Below are positions 28,477-36,769 of a stretch of DNA of 64,000 bases, one piece after another (position 1 is the first letter of the stretch; the number at the start of each line of letters is the position of its first letter). The stretch covers positions 769,063 through 833,062 of the forward strand of contig JAHPZA010000006.1 of NCBI GenBank assembly GCA_019058445.1. Reading direction: 5' to 3'. This DNA comes from Promethearchaeota archaeon (GTDB lineage: Archaea; Asgardarchaeota; Lokiarchaeia; Sigyniarchaeales; SOKP01). The notes beneath the pieces are model-generated. The model did no database searches. It was not told the DNA's origin and saw nothing but the letters and a program-made list of their open reading frames with translations. The position numbers and the translations under genes were made by a program.

Positions 28477-29598
28477 ATGTCGAAGAAAAAATTAAGAGTT
28501 GGTGTAATAGGATGCGGGAATGCTGCAAAAATCGGGCATTTACCAACTTATCAAAAATCCCCCCTCTCAGAAATTATAGCTATTGCTGATCCCTCAGAGG
28601 CTCATCTTAAAAAAGTTCAAGATATGTATAATGTTCCTAAGGCATATAATAATCCTGATGAATTACTAGATGATCCCGATGTAGATGCTGTTAGTATTTG
28701 TTCTCCTCACTGGGCTCATCTTAATCAAGTTCTCAGAGCAGCTAAAAATGGAAAACATATTTTATGTGAAAAACCTCTTGGTTTAAATCTAGAAGAAGTT
28801 GATAAAATGATTAAGGCTGTAGAGAAAAATAAAATTTTATTTCAAACTGCTACTCAAAAAAGATTTGATTATGGTTTTCAATATCTTAAAGAACAGATTA
28901 TGAAAAAAACAATTGGAGATATCTTTCACGTTTCAATTTTTTGGTATCATTCTATGACTGATCTCGGACCAAATCCAAGGAAAGAATTAATTGAAGAAAT
29001 AGGCATGTGGAGGTTAACAGATGAGCGTTGTGGTGGTGGAGATTTACTTGATCACGGACCTCATTATTTTGATTTGCTTAGATGGTGGTTTGGTGATATA
29101 AAAAGTGTTTACGCTCAAGTTCGGCGGATTAATCAAAGTAGGGTTAACGAAGATCATATAAATATAATTTTAACATTTAAAAATAAGGACATAACTGCAT
29201 CTTTTGAACGTTCGCAAGCCATATTTGGAGATCGGTTCGGAGAAGAAATAGGAAAGATACATGGAATAAAAGGGAATTATTTTTTTGAGGTTCCTCACGC
29301 CTATTTCTTAAAACCAATGAAGATTCAACAACAAACTAGGAGAAAAAGCTTGGAAAATATAGGAAAAGAACTACCTAAGGACGAATGGAATCTTTCTTTC
29401 GCACGCGAGGTTCGATCATTTATAAACCAAGCATTAGATGTTTCAAACGATGATGTTGGATTTCCAGAAAAATGGATTCCAACGATATATGATGGTAGGG
29501 CAGCTTTGGAACTGGTTTTAGCGTCATATGAATCTTCTCGAACTCAAAAAATAATTAATTTACCCTTAAAAAAATATACACCACCAGTTTGGTGTTAA
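28477..29598 (+). CDS. Gfo/Idh/MocA family oxidoreductase
   Basis: A 373-residue NAD(P)-dependent dehydrogenase. The Rossmann motif VGVIGCGNAAKIGH is at the start, CEKPLGLN carries the family's catalytic-region EKP lysine, and GGGDLLDHGPHYFDLLRWWFG contains the conserved D-x-x-x-H. The C-terminal beta-sheet domain follows. Substrates are usually sugars, inositols or other polyols. I prefer the ATG at 28477 (MSKKKLRVG) to the TTG at 28462. Confidence 0.88.
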   Translation: MSKKKLRVGVIGCGNAAKIGHLPTYQKSPLSEIIAIADPSEAHLKKVQDMYNVPKAYNNPDELLDDPDVDAVSICSPHWAHLNQVLRAAKNGKHILCEKPLGLNLEEVDKMIKAVEKNKILFQTATQKRFDYGFQYLKEQIMKKTIGDIFHVSIFWYHSMTDLGPNPRKELIEEIGMWRLTDERCGGGDLLDHGPHYFDLLRWWFGDIKSVYAQVRRINQSRVNEDHINIILTFKNKDITASFERSQAIFGDRFGEEIGKIHGIKGNYFFEVPHAYFLKPMKIQQQTRRKSLENIGKELPKDEWNLSFAREVRSFINQALDVSNDDVGFPEKWIPTIYDGRAALELVLASYESSRTQKIINLPLKKYTPPVWC

Positions 29599-29694
29599 TA
29601 AAAAAGTCTCAAAAAAATTCTTAAGTACTGAATTAATTAATTTGAGGACATGATTTTTACTTTAATTTATACCAAGAGACAATATTTAATAAAA

Positions 29695-29717
29695 TATCTT
29701 ATACATAGTGTAAGATA
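29695..29717. promoter_or_regulatory. Near-perfect palindrome upstream of the first crotonase
   Basis: Arms TATCTTATAC and GTGTAAGATA (one mismatch) flank ATA, giving a 23-base dyad 69 bases before the crotonase start at 29786. Its size and symmetry suit a dimeric helix-turn-helix repressor such as a TetR- or MarR-type regulator of acyl-CoA genes; no such regulator is in the window. Confidence 0.4.
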
Positions 29718-29785
29718 ATTTTTATTTTGCCTTTTTCATTCAATTGAGTAATAATAATTTAATTGAAAAATTACGGAGATTTGAA

Positions 29786-30595
29786 ATGTCATACGAAAAG
29801 TATAAACTTCTTAAAATTCGCGTTCATAGGGGTGTTGCATTTACCACAATTAATAATCCACCTATCAATCTTATAACCACAGAACTTGTCGCAGAGCTTT
29901 CAATGTTTTCTCAAGAAGTCGTAGCGGACGAGAAAGTTCGGGTTATAGTTTTCGATAGTGCCGATCCCGACTTTTTTCTCGCACATTATGATGTTGGGGA
30001 ATTGAATGAACTCCCAGATGAAGCACCCCCTAAATCCACTGAGCTTCATGAATATAATAAGGTTATTGAAGCTTTTCGTACTATGCCTAAAATATCGATT
30101 GGCAAGATCGAAGGGATTGCCCGTGGTGGAGGAAGTGAATTCATATTAGGGCTTGATATGAGATTTGGGGCGATTGGTAAGACAATCGTAGGGCAACCAG
30201 AAGTTTTAGTGGGTATTATTCCCGGAGGGGGTGGTACTCAGCGACTCCCCCGCTTGATGGGGCGCTCCCGAGCAATGGAAGTCATTCTTAGCGGAAGCGA
30301 TCTTTCCGCAGAATTAGCTGAACGTTATGGGTATATCAATCGTGCTTTTCCCCCAGAAGAACTGAATTCATTTGTTAAAGTTCTTGCCTATCGGATTGCA
30401 TCTCTCCCACCAGAGACAATTGCATTAGCAAAAAAAGCAGTATTAGCTGCTGAAGAATTGCCCATCGTTGAAGGTTTGCTCGAAGAGACATACTTATTCA
30501 ATCAAGCTGTAGCCTTACCGGCAGCAAAAAAAAGAATGTCCCTTCTTCTTAAAATGGATGGTCAATCACGCGAAATGGAACGTGGAAGTAGATAA
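29786..30595 (+). CDS. Enoyl-CoA hydratase/isomerase family protein, tandem copy 1
   Basis: A 269-residue crotonase. The oxyanion loops are IEGIARGGGSEFILGLDM and GQPEVLVGIIPGGGGTQRLPR. Both glutamates of hydratases are present, in GQPE and in RAMEVI, so hydration of an enoyl-CoA is plausible. I chose the ATG at 29786 (MSYEKYK) because GGAG lies nine bases upstream and the N-terminus then matches copy 2; a TTG at 29744 would add 14 residues. The second copy follows after 180 bases. A coenzyme-A thioester pathway with the VOC protein at 31730 is possible. Confidence 0.87.
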   Translation: MSYEKYKLLKIRVHRGVAFTTINNPPINLITTELVAELSMFSQEVVADEKVRVIVFDSADPDFFLAHYDVGELNELPDEAPPKSTELHEYNKVIEAFRTMPKISIGKIEGIARGGGSEFILGLDMRFGAIGKTIVGQPEVLVGIIPGGGGTQRLPRLMGRSRAMEVILSGSDLSAELAERYGYINRAFPPEELNSFVKVLAYRIASLPPETIALAKKAVLAAEELPIVEGLLEETYLFNQAVALPAAKKRMSLLLKMDGQSREMERGSR

Positions 30596-30778
30596 AATTT
30601 CATGAAAAATACAAGTTCTTCTCTAATTTCTTATTTTTTTATTCAATTTAAGGGAAAGCAGTCATTTTTTTATAAAATCCAATTCAATGAATGTAGTTGA
30701 TTTGATTAATTAATTATATTTATATTTCCAGCAAATCAAATATAACTTAATTTTAAAATTTAAATGAGGGTATATTAT

Positions 30779-31627
30779 ATGAAATACGGACGTTTTAAAT
30801 TTCTTAAAATTCGCATTGATCAAGGAGTTGCATTTGTAACAATTGATAATCCCCCTATGAACCTTTTGAATATGCAACTAATAGGCGAATTTAATCGTCT
30901 GCAGAGAAAAATTGCTAGAGACGATGAAGTACGGGTAATTGTATTTGATAGTGCCGATCCTGATTTTTTTATCGCACATTTTGATGTTTCTACTCTCGTG
31001 GTATATCCAGATCAGCCCCCTCCAAAATCCGATGTTTTAATTGGTATGCATCCGGTTTGTGAAGCATTCCGTACTATGCCAAAAGTATCAATCGCTAAAT
31101 TAGAAGGAATAGCACGCGGAGGTGGAAGTGAATTCGTTCTTGCACTTGATATGAGATTTGGAGCAATCGGTAAAGCAATCTTAGGTCAACCAGAAATAGT
31201 GGTAGGTATAATTCCTGGAGGTGGTGGTACCCAGAGACTCCCTCGCTTGATGGGGCGATCGCGTGCGATGGAAGCAATACTTGGAGGTATAGATTTTCCA
31301 GCTGAATTAGCTGAAAAATATGGATATATTAATCGTGCGTTTCCTCCAGATGAGTTAACATCTTACGTGGAGGATCTTGCGTATCGAATTGCTTCATTTC
31401 CCGCTGAATCAATTGCTATTGCTAAAAAGGCTGTTTTAACCGCTTTAGAACAACCAATAGTTCAAGGCTTGCTTGAAGAAATGCATTTATTTAATCAAGC
31501 TTGTGCCTTACCAGCTGCTAAAGAGAGAATGAATTGGTACCTTCAAAGAGATGGTCAAACCCGAGAAGCAGAACTCGATGAAGCTGGTCTGCTTAGTGAA
31601 TTTAAAAAATGGAAGAGTGAACAATAA
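30779..31627 (+). CDS. Enoyl-CoA hydratase/isomerase family protein, tandem copy 2
   Basis: A 282-residue paralogue of the preceding crotonase, very similar throughout. LEGIARGGGSEFVLALDM, GQPEIVVGIIPGGGGTQRLPR and RAMEAIL keep both catalytic glutamates. The ATG at 30779 (MKYGRFK) aligns with copy 1 and has GAGGG upstream; an ATG at 30764 would add five residues. The C-terminus is about 15 residues longer than in copy 1 (AELDEAGLLSEFKKW). The two copies may prefer different acyl chains. Confidence 0.87.
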   Translation: MKYGRFKFLKIRIDQGVAFVTIDNPPMNLLNMQLIGEFNRLQRKIARDDEVRVIVFDSADPDFFIAHFDVSTLVVYPDQPPPKSDVLIGMHPVCEAFRTMPKVSIAKLEGIARGGGSEFVLALDMRFGAIGKAILGQPEIVVGIIPGGGGTQRLPRLMGRSRAMEAILGGIDFPAELAEKYGYINRAFPPDELTSYVEDLAYRIASFPAESIAIAKKAVLTALEQPIVQGLLEEMHLFNQACALPAAKERMNWYLQRDGQTREAELDEAGLLSEFKKWKSEQ

Positions 31628-31729
31628 AAGACATAGAAAACTTAAATAAGAACAAGATTAAATTGATACTAAACCAAGTGGTTATATGAAAGAATTATAT
31701 ATCAAAATGATTATAAAAAGGAGATTTAA

Positions 31730-32743
31730 ATGACCATAAAACTCTCACCTTTAGTTCATATTGAAATTACGGTTCCCAATGCAGAAGAGGCTTATCAAGT
31801 TCTTCATAAGGTATTTGGGGCTAAGAGAGTCCAAGAACCATTCGAAAAATTTTTAGATGGTGAAATTGTGAAAGTGATTCATGTGGGACTTGGAGATGTG
31901 GTGTTACAATTTATTGAACCTGTACAAGAGGGGACTTCATGGTATGAACAACTGAAAACCAAAGGTCCTGGAGTTCATAATTTGACGTTTACTGTAGAAA
32001 ACATTAAAGAGACCGTGAAAGAACTGGAGAAAGAAGGTGGAATAGTACCCCTTTTTTCGTTTGATCTTGAATGGGAAAAAATGATACCTTCACAATACTT
32101 AAATCCGAATGCAAAGACCATATATATGATGGATTCTATGGAAAAATTTGGATTTCATCTCGAGCTCGCTGAAGTTCCTTACACTAAAGATTTAAAACTG
32201 CCTGAAACCCGTTATGTGACAGGATTCAATGAATTAATTGGGAATGTATCACCTATGCTCCACATAGAATTAGTCACGAATGATGCTGAGAAGACCTATG
32301 AGCTACTACATAAGCTTTTTGGTTCAGAAAAAGTAGAAATCGAGTTTGCTGATTTCTTAGACACTCCTTTCATGCACATTATTCATGTAAATCTGAGTAA
32401 TGTGGTTTTACAATACTGCCAACCTTTAGTTAAGAAAGGTGTTCCAAGTTGGTCTGAACTTCTGGATAAAAATGGGTCCTATGTTCACAATATCACATTT
32501 ATAGTGGACAATATTCCAGAAACAGCTGAAAAATTTAAGAAAGAGGGAATAACTCCCGTTTTCACGTTTCCACTTCAATGGAATAAAGTAATCGAGAATG
32601 CTAAAACCGACCTACCACCAATCCATATGATGAATACTTTCGAGAAACTCGGCTTCCATTTAGAGCTTGGAGAAATGGTAACAGAGGATCCTAGCTCTAC
32701 TAAAGAATTTTTATTTGTTGATTTGACAGATTTTAAAAAATAA
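31730..32743 (+). CDS. Double VOC (glyoxalase/dioxygenase fold) protein
   Basis: A 337-residue protein made of two homologous VOC modules (about 5-150 and 178-320). Each runs from HIE(I/L)...NAEEAY or NDAEKTY, through (V/I)IHV.L..VVLQ, to HN(L/I)TF.V(E/D)NI and FGFHLEL/LGFHLEL. Metal-binding His and Glu positions of glyoxalases appear kept (HIEI, FHLEL). Methylmalonyl-CoA epimerase belongs to this superfamily, but has one module per chain. A strong AAGGAGAT site precedes the ATG, and the crotonase pair lies directly upstream, so a CoA or lactone substrate is a fair guess. Confidence 0.82.
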   Translation: MTIKLSPLVHIEITVPNAEEAYQVLHKVFGAKRVQEPFEKFLDGEIVKVIHVGLGDVVLQFIEPVQEGTSWYEQLKTKGPGVHNLTFTVENIKETVKELEKEGGIVPLFSFDLEWEKMIPSQYLNPNAKTIYMMDSMEKFGFHLELAEVPYTKDLKLPETRYVTGFNELIGNVSPMLHIELVTNDAEKTYELLHKLFGSEKVEIEFADFLDTPFMHIIHVNLSNVVLQYCQPLVKKGVPSWSELLDKNGSYVHNITFIVDNIPETAEKFKKEGITPVFTFPLQWNKVIENAKTDLPPIHMMNTFEKLGFHLELGEMVTEDPSSTKEFLFVDLTDFKK

Positions 32744-32766
32744 AAAAAATACAACTTTTTAAAATC

Positions 32767-32774
32767 TTTTTTTT
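32767..32774. terminator. T-tract after the VOC gene
   Basis: A run of eight T between the convergent VOC gene and the following minus-strand gene; probable archaeal termination site for the plus-strand genes. Confidence 0.35.
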
Positions 32775-32792
32775 AATTATGACTACCTATAT

Positions 32793-33143
32793 TTATTCAG
32801 GAATTAGGAATTCAGATAATTCTTTGCCTATTAATGTTTTTCCTTCTCTACTTGTTAATGATGCCGCTATTTCAAATGTGTATCCTTCGATATCTTGTGC
32901 GTAACTACTCAAGCGTCTAACAAAAAAATTTATTGCTTCTTTAAATTTCCCTTTTACTACTTTAAATATACCGGTTCCCTTTATACCAGTTTTAGTTGCC
33001 CAAGACTCCCATGGAGTTAGAGGTTTTATGAATGGAGAATTTATAGGATATATTTTTTCAACCTCAATAAATTTTTTCGCAACTTCATTACTTTTCTCAA
33101 TAGGGTACCATACATTAATTAAAATATTTACCACTTTATCCAC
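32793..33143 (-). CDS. Small uncharacterised protein
   Basis: A 116-residue soluble protein. VVNILINVWYPIEKSNEVAKKF, then PWESWATKTG and GIFKVVKGKFKEAINF look like a compact ferredoxin-like alpha/beta fold, but I recognise no family. The GTG at 33143 overlaps the AAAGGAAGTGG purine stretch, so the GTG at 33134 (MVNILIN) is an equally good start. It lies upstream of a CoA-transferase remnant in the direction opposite to transcription of the VOC gene. Confidence 0.55.
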   Translation of the reverse strand: MDKVVNILINVWYPIEKSNEVAKKFIEVEKIYPINSPFIKPLTPWESWATKTGIKGTGIFKVVKGKFKEAINFFVRRLSSYAQDIEGYTFEIAASLTSREGKTLIGKELSEFLIPE

Positions 33144-33202
33144 TTCCTTTTGATTTTATAAGTCAAATTTAAAATAAAAATAAGCTAAATAATCTTTTCT
33201 TT

Positions 33203-33463
33203 TTAAAATTTTTGAATATCCTCATCAGTATAATTTAGCCATTCTAAAATTTCTTTTGTGTTCTGTCCTATTTTGAGGGCAGGACTTCGTATTGTAGGAG
33301 GTGTCCTTGACATTTTAATCGGTGAAGCTAAATTTTTAATTTTTCCCAATACTAGATGGTCCATTTCAACAACTATATTACGTGCAATAATTTGAGGGTC
33401 TTCACACGCCTCGGCAAAATTTTTAATAGGTGCGATATAAGTATCATAATTTTTAAAAATTTA
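33203..33463 (-). pseudogene. CaiB/BaiF CoA-transferase, C-terminal remnant
   Basis: The minus strand encodes 86 codons with no start, ending in a stop. They match the C-terminal domain of class III CoA-transferases: PIKNFAEACEDPQIIARNIV, then VLGKIKNLASPIKMSRTPP, and SPALKIGQNTKEILEWLNYT before the end. The frame is closed upstream by a stop at 33461-33463. A weaker stretch in the next frame (33453-33510, KTCITLVKPKPGCP) may be a further scrap. The body of the enzyme, including its catalytic aspartate, is gone. Confidence 0.8.
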
Positions 33464-33592
33464 CTCTAGGACAGCCAGGCTTAGGTTTTACTAATGTAAT
33501 GCATGTTTTTTTTAGAGATCTTTAATATCTTTTTTTCTAATTTTTATTGAAGAATGTTTTACTTCAAAAACTTAAGTAAAAAATAAATAAAA

Positions 33593-34297
33593 TTAGTGTA
33601 ATTCTTTATGTAATTTTTTTCTTTTTAATTCTTTGATGCATCTAGGTATATCTCCATATCCTTCCACAGCACCAGCAATAAGTAAATAAGAATATATAAT
33701 TGTAAATGGAAGCCATAATATCCAATAATTGATATTTAAGCAAGTAGTGATAATAAGATGTGCTAAAAATTGAATCAAGTTTACTGGCGTTCCAATCAAA
33801 TGCAATAATGCCCGTCTATTGAAATTTGACCTTAAATATGATGAATATTCTATATCTAATGTTGGTTGAAATCTATATATTCCCCACCCATTAAACCTTA
33901 TTTTAAATAGCTTCGCAATAAGAAGATGCGATAATTCATGAGGTCCTAACATTATTAAAAAGATAAATAATATCCATAAGAAGAATCCAATCCAAAATAA
34001 TTGTTTAGATCTATTTAAAGGAATTGACTGACTCAGAATAAAGAAATCAAACCACCACATCCATGCTATAATACCAATCAATAGTGTGCCCACCGATAAT
34101 AAAGTATTACTCCACATCTTATACAATCTCCATGGAGTATTCTGTGCTTTTATATTTCCAAACTTTTCTGCTACTCTTTCTGGTACGGAATTATATTTTA
34201 CTTTCGCTTCATGGACTAATTTCCAGAATTCCTTCTTTTCATTTGGAGATAATTTTCCTTTATTGAGAAACCCATCTAATTTATCTTCTAATTCCAT
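33593..34297 (-). CDS. Membrane protein with HELSH motif (site-2-protease-like)
   Basis: A 234-residue protein from the ATG at 34297. A soluble N-terminus is followed by helices at about 62-85, 98-118, the motif helix, and two or three more. GPHELSHLLIAK gives an HExxH zinc motif at H120-E121-H124 at a membrane border, and GYGDIPR near the end may supply the third ligand. This is the look of M50/DUF3267-type intramembrane metalloproteases, though the family match is by eye. Starting at 34297 leaves 16 bases after the stop of the upstream gene; the ATG at 34360 would overlap it. The two genes probably form an operon. Confidence 0.6.
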   Translation of the reverse strand: MELEDKLDGFLNKGKLSPNEKKEFWKLVHEAKVKYNSVPERVAEKFGNIKAQNTPWRLYKMWSNTLLSVGTLLIGIIAWMWWFDFFILSQSIPLNRSKQLFWIGFFLWILFIFLIMLGPHELSHLLIAKLFKIRFNGWGIYRFQPTLDIEYSSYLRSNFNRRALLHLIGTPVNLIQFLAHLIITTCLNINYWILWLPFTIIYSYLLIAGAVEGYGDIPRCIKELKRKKLHKELH

Positions 34298-34313
34298 TAT
34301 AGATCTCTTGAGG

Positions 34314-34763
34314 TTATAATAATTCCTTAGTATATTTAAGACCAAATAAAGGCGCTTCAATCATTAATAAAAGAATAGTATTTAATATGGCATTTGACCA
34401 ATTTAAAAAATAAATAGAGACCATTGTATCTGGGATATACCATAATAAAATTGTAATAACCATTGCTGTCCAAGCCCAATTCTCTTTTTTCCTAAGGGGA
34501 TACCATACTATAAAGATCATTACACTACTCCATCCAATTATGGTTGCTCCCATTACTGCGGTAAGAAAATTAATGAACGAATATGCTTGTGGATTATAGC
34601 TATTATAATCCTGACCAACACTACTTAATAAAGCTTGTGAATTGGACATTAGTCCCATTACATACATCAATATTCCAAAAATAGAAATGATAATACAGTC
34701 GATTAAAAGGAGACTCCACCATATTTTATAATTTTTTGAAGTTTGAATATCTGTATTTGACAT
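34314..34763 (-). CDS. Four-helix membrane protein
   Basis: A 149-residue protein with four hydrophobic helices (about 14-35, 60-85, 93-112 and 118-145) and short loops. The ATG follows GAGGGAAA. No family recognised. Its stop lies 16 bases before the protease-like gene, so the two are likely cotranscribed and may work together. Confidence 0.6.
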   Translation of the reverse strand: MSNTDIQTSKNYKIWWSLLLIDCIIISIFGILMYVMGLMSNSQALLSSVGQDYNSYNPQAYSFINFLTAVMGATIIGWSSVMIFIVWYPLRKKENWAWTAMVITILLWYIPDTMVSIYFLNWSNAILNTILLLMIEAPLFGLKYTKELL

Positions 34764-35125
34764 TTTCCCTCATTTTAATTTTTATTTTAAAAAATATTCG
34801 AGTTTTTTGTGAGAAAATTAATATTTGCTTTTAAATATTATGGAAAATTCTGTTAAATCAACGCTATCCTAATATATCGAAACAAATTTCGATTTAAACG
34901 GAAATTCCGTATTTTTAATGAATTACGGAATTCTCGTAAAAATATAGTCACAAAAATGAAATTTGACTTTTTTTTATATTTCTCCTTTTTTTGAAAATTT
35001 TATGGAATAAAATCTTAATTCAAACTTCAATATATTCGAGAATTGTTCTCAACTTTTTATAATCGAAATAGAAAAAAATGGAAATAAAAAAATATATGCA
35101 TTAAATTCTTTGAGTAGTTTACTGC
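34764..35125. other. Intergenic region with three small inverted repeats
   Basis: It separates the oxidase/ligase block from the membrane-protein pair. Three dyads lie in 64 bases: ATCGAAA-4-TTTCGAT (34876-34893), ACGGAA-A-TTCCGT (34898-34910), and TTACGGAATTCTCGTAA (34923-34939, imperfect, sharing the ACGGAA core). They could be operators for the gene at 34763 or structures at the end of the oxidase mRNA. No gene is seen here. Confidence 0.5.
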
Positions 35126-36658
35126 TTAATCCTCTTCTTTGACGATGTATTTTGCCATGTCATCATCGTAACTATACATGTGGAACTTATTAGGGCTAAG
35201 TAAGAAATTTGGATCTACAGTTTTTTTCATATCCTTAAAGAATTGCCTAAATTCGGGGGTATAGGCATCAGCTTCAACAACTGATTGTGAAATCGACTCT
35301 CCAAGCCAATAATGCGCTGCTCCATATCGAACCTGAGATCTTATCTTCTTATGCCAAATATTCATATTCTTTTCGCGCTGCCCATCCACATTATCACCGC
35401 CGACACCTCCTAATACCACATAATTTCCGTTTGGTAAGAAGTATAGCATAGAGGCAAATATGCCAGGAAAACTTCCAGGGGGATATTCATCTTTATGTTT
35501 TAAACTAAAATCTTTAATCTTTTTATACACCTCCCCCATAGTTGAAATTGGAATCTTGTGACAAGTAGCCATTGAAATTCTAGAAGGCACAGGGGAAATA
35601 GATGCTTGAAAAAATTGGAATGTTGTCTTTAAGTTATAACCCCATTCTGGAGCCGCTTCTAATTCGGGATTAAAAATTTTATACGATAAAGGTTGAGTAT
35701 CGTTTTCCATAATCCTCTCAAGTTTTTCCAGATGTGTATCGAGAATACTTTTTTCAGTTGCTTCCAATAGTATATTCATGAGCGGACCTCTTATTTTTAG
35801 CTTTTTAAATTCCCTAATGGGTGATTGAGCGGCGACCATTTGAACTAAAATTGTAGGCAGTACAGAGAGGTCATGTAATCCTTCTGCTAACTCAAATCTT
35901 ATCTTATGCGATAGTTCAAATACTTTATTGTAATCCTCTTTATTAAGGAAATACATTCGTGCGGCTTTATAGGGAGGATCGCGGTGTAACCTCAGAAAAG
36001 CCTTAGTTTTAATCCCCATGGTTCCTACATCGCCCATAAACAGGCCTGTGAAGTCAGGAGCAACACCGTACCTGCAAAAGGGTTGCGCATACTTGTTTGC
36101 TGCAGATCCAGTTCTAATTATAGTTCCCTGGGGATTAGGCAGTACAACCTCAACTCCAAGGCAAATATCCGGTACTAAACCATATTTAGTGGAACCTCCT
36201 CCAGCAGTACTGTTTGAAAGACCCCCTCCAATTGTTGCAGAAAATCCACTTCCTGGACCAATAATACCTGTAGTATATCCTGTAGGGTGCAGTGCTGATA
36301 TGAGAGCACCCCATGTAACTCCACACTCCACAACGATATAGTAATCTTTTTTATTAATCTCCAATATTTTATTCATTCTTGTAAGGTCTATAAGAATTCC
36401 TCCTTGAGTTACGGAACCACCCACTAAGTCGGCTCCTCCGCCTCTTGGAACCATTTTAATTTTATATTTGTTAGCAATCTTTACAATTTCGGAAATTTCT
36501 TCAACGGTTTCGGGTCGCACAATCATATCCGCCCATCTATCCGGAAAAGCAGGATCAACATTCCTACTATATGCAGCTTTCATGAAATCTTTATCTGTAA
36601 TAAAATCTTGTCCAACAATACCTTCGATTGCTTTATAGGCATCTTTTACTTTCGACAT
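35126..36658 (-). CDS. FAD-linked oxidase, GlcD/VAO-type, copy 2
   Basis: A 510-residue flavoprotein with the same FAD segments as copy 1 (PRGGGADLVGGS, GPGSGFSATIGGGLSNST, FMGDVGTMGIKT) and the same C-terminal HYWLGESISQS and VDPNFLLSPNKFH. It is the odd one out at the cysteine motif: MATCHKIP, where the other three have C-x-T-CHKIP, so the first cysteine is lost. It is the last gene of the minus-strand block, 111 bases after an acyl-CoA ligase. The ATG at 36658 is preceded by AGGTGGTGA. Confidence 0.88.
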   Translation of the reverse strand: MSKVKDAYKAIEGIVGQDFITDKDFMKAAYSRNVDPAFPDRWADMIVRPETVEEISEIVKIANKYKIKMVPRGGGADLVGGSVTQGGILIDLTRMNKILEINKKDYYIVVECGVTWGALISALHPTGYTTGIIGPGSGFSATIGGGLSNSTAGGGSTKYGLVPDICLGVEVVLPNPQGTIIRTGSAANKYAQPFCRYGVAPDFTGLFMGDVGTMGIKTKAFLRLHRDPPYKAARMYFLNKEDYNKVFELSHKIRFELAEGLHDLSVLPTILVQMVAAQSPIREFKKLKIRGPLMNILLEATEKSILDTHLEKLERIMENDTQPLSYKIFNPELEAAPEWGYNLKTTFQFFQASISPVPSRISMATCHKIPISTMGEVYKKIKDFSLKHKDEYPPGSFPGIFASMLYFLPNGNYVVLGGVGGDNVDGQREKNMNIWHKKIRSQVRYGAAHYWLGESISQSVVEADAYTPEFRQFFKDMKKTVDPNFLLSPNKFHMYSYDDDMAKYIVKEED

Positions 36659-36769
36659 TTCACCACCTTTATTTTAATTTTTTTTATTAGAGCTATTTTT
36701 TTTGGTTTATTTAATATTTTTGACTAAATTGTATTTAAAAGAGTGATTTCTTAAATTATTAAAATTTAT

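Noticed and set aside
30721..30760. Inverted repeat TATATTT/AAATATA before the second crotonase
   Set aside because: Short A/T-only arms with a ten-base spacer are expected by chance in this DNA.
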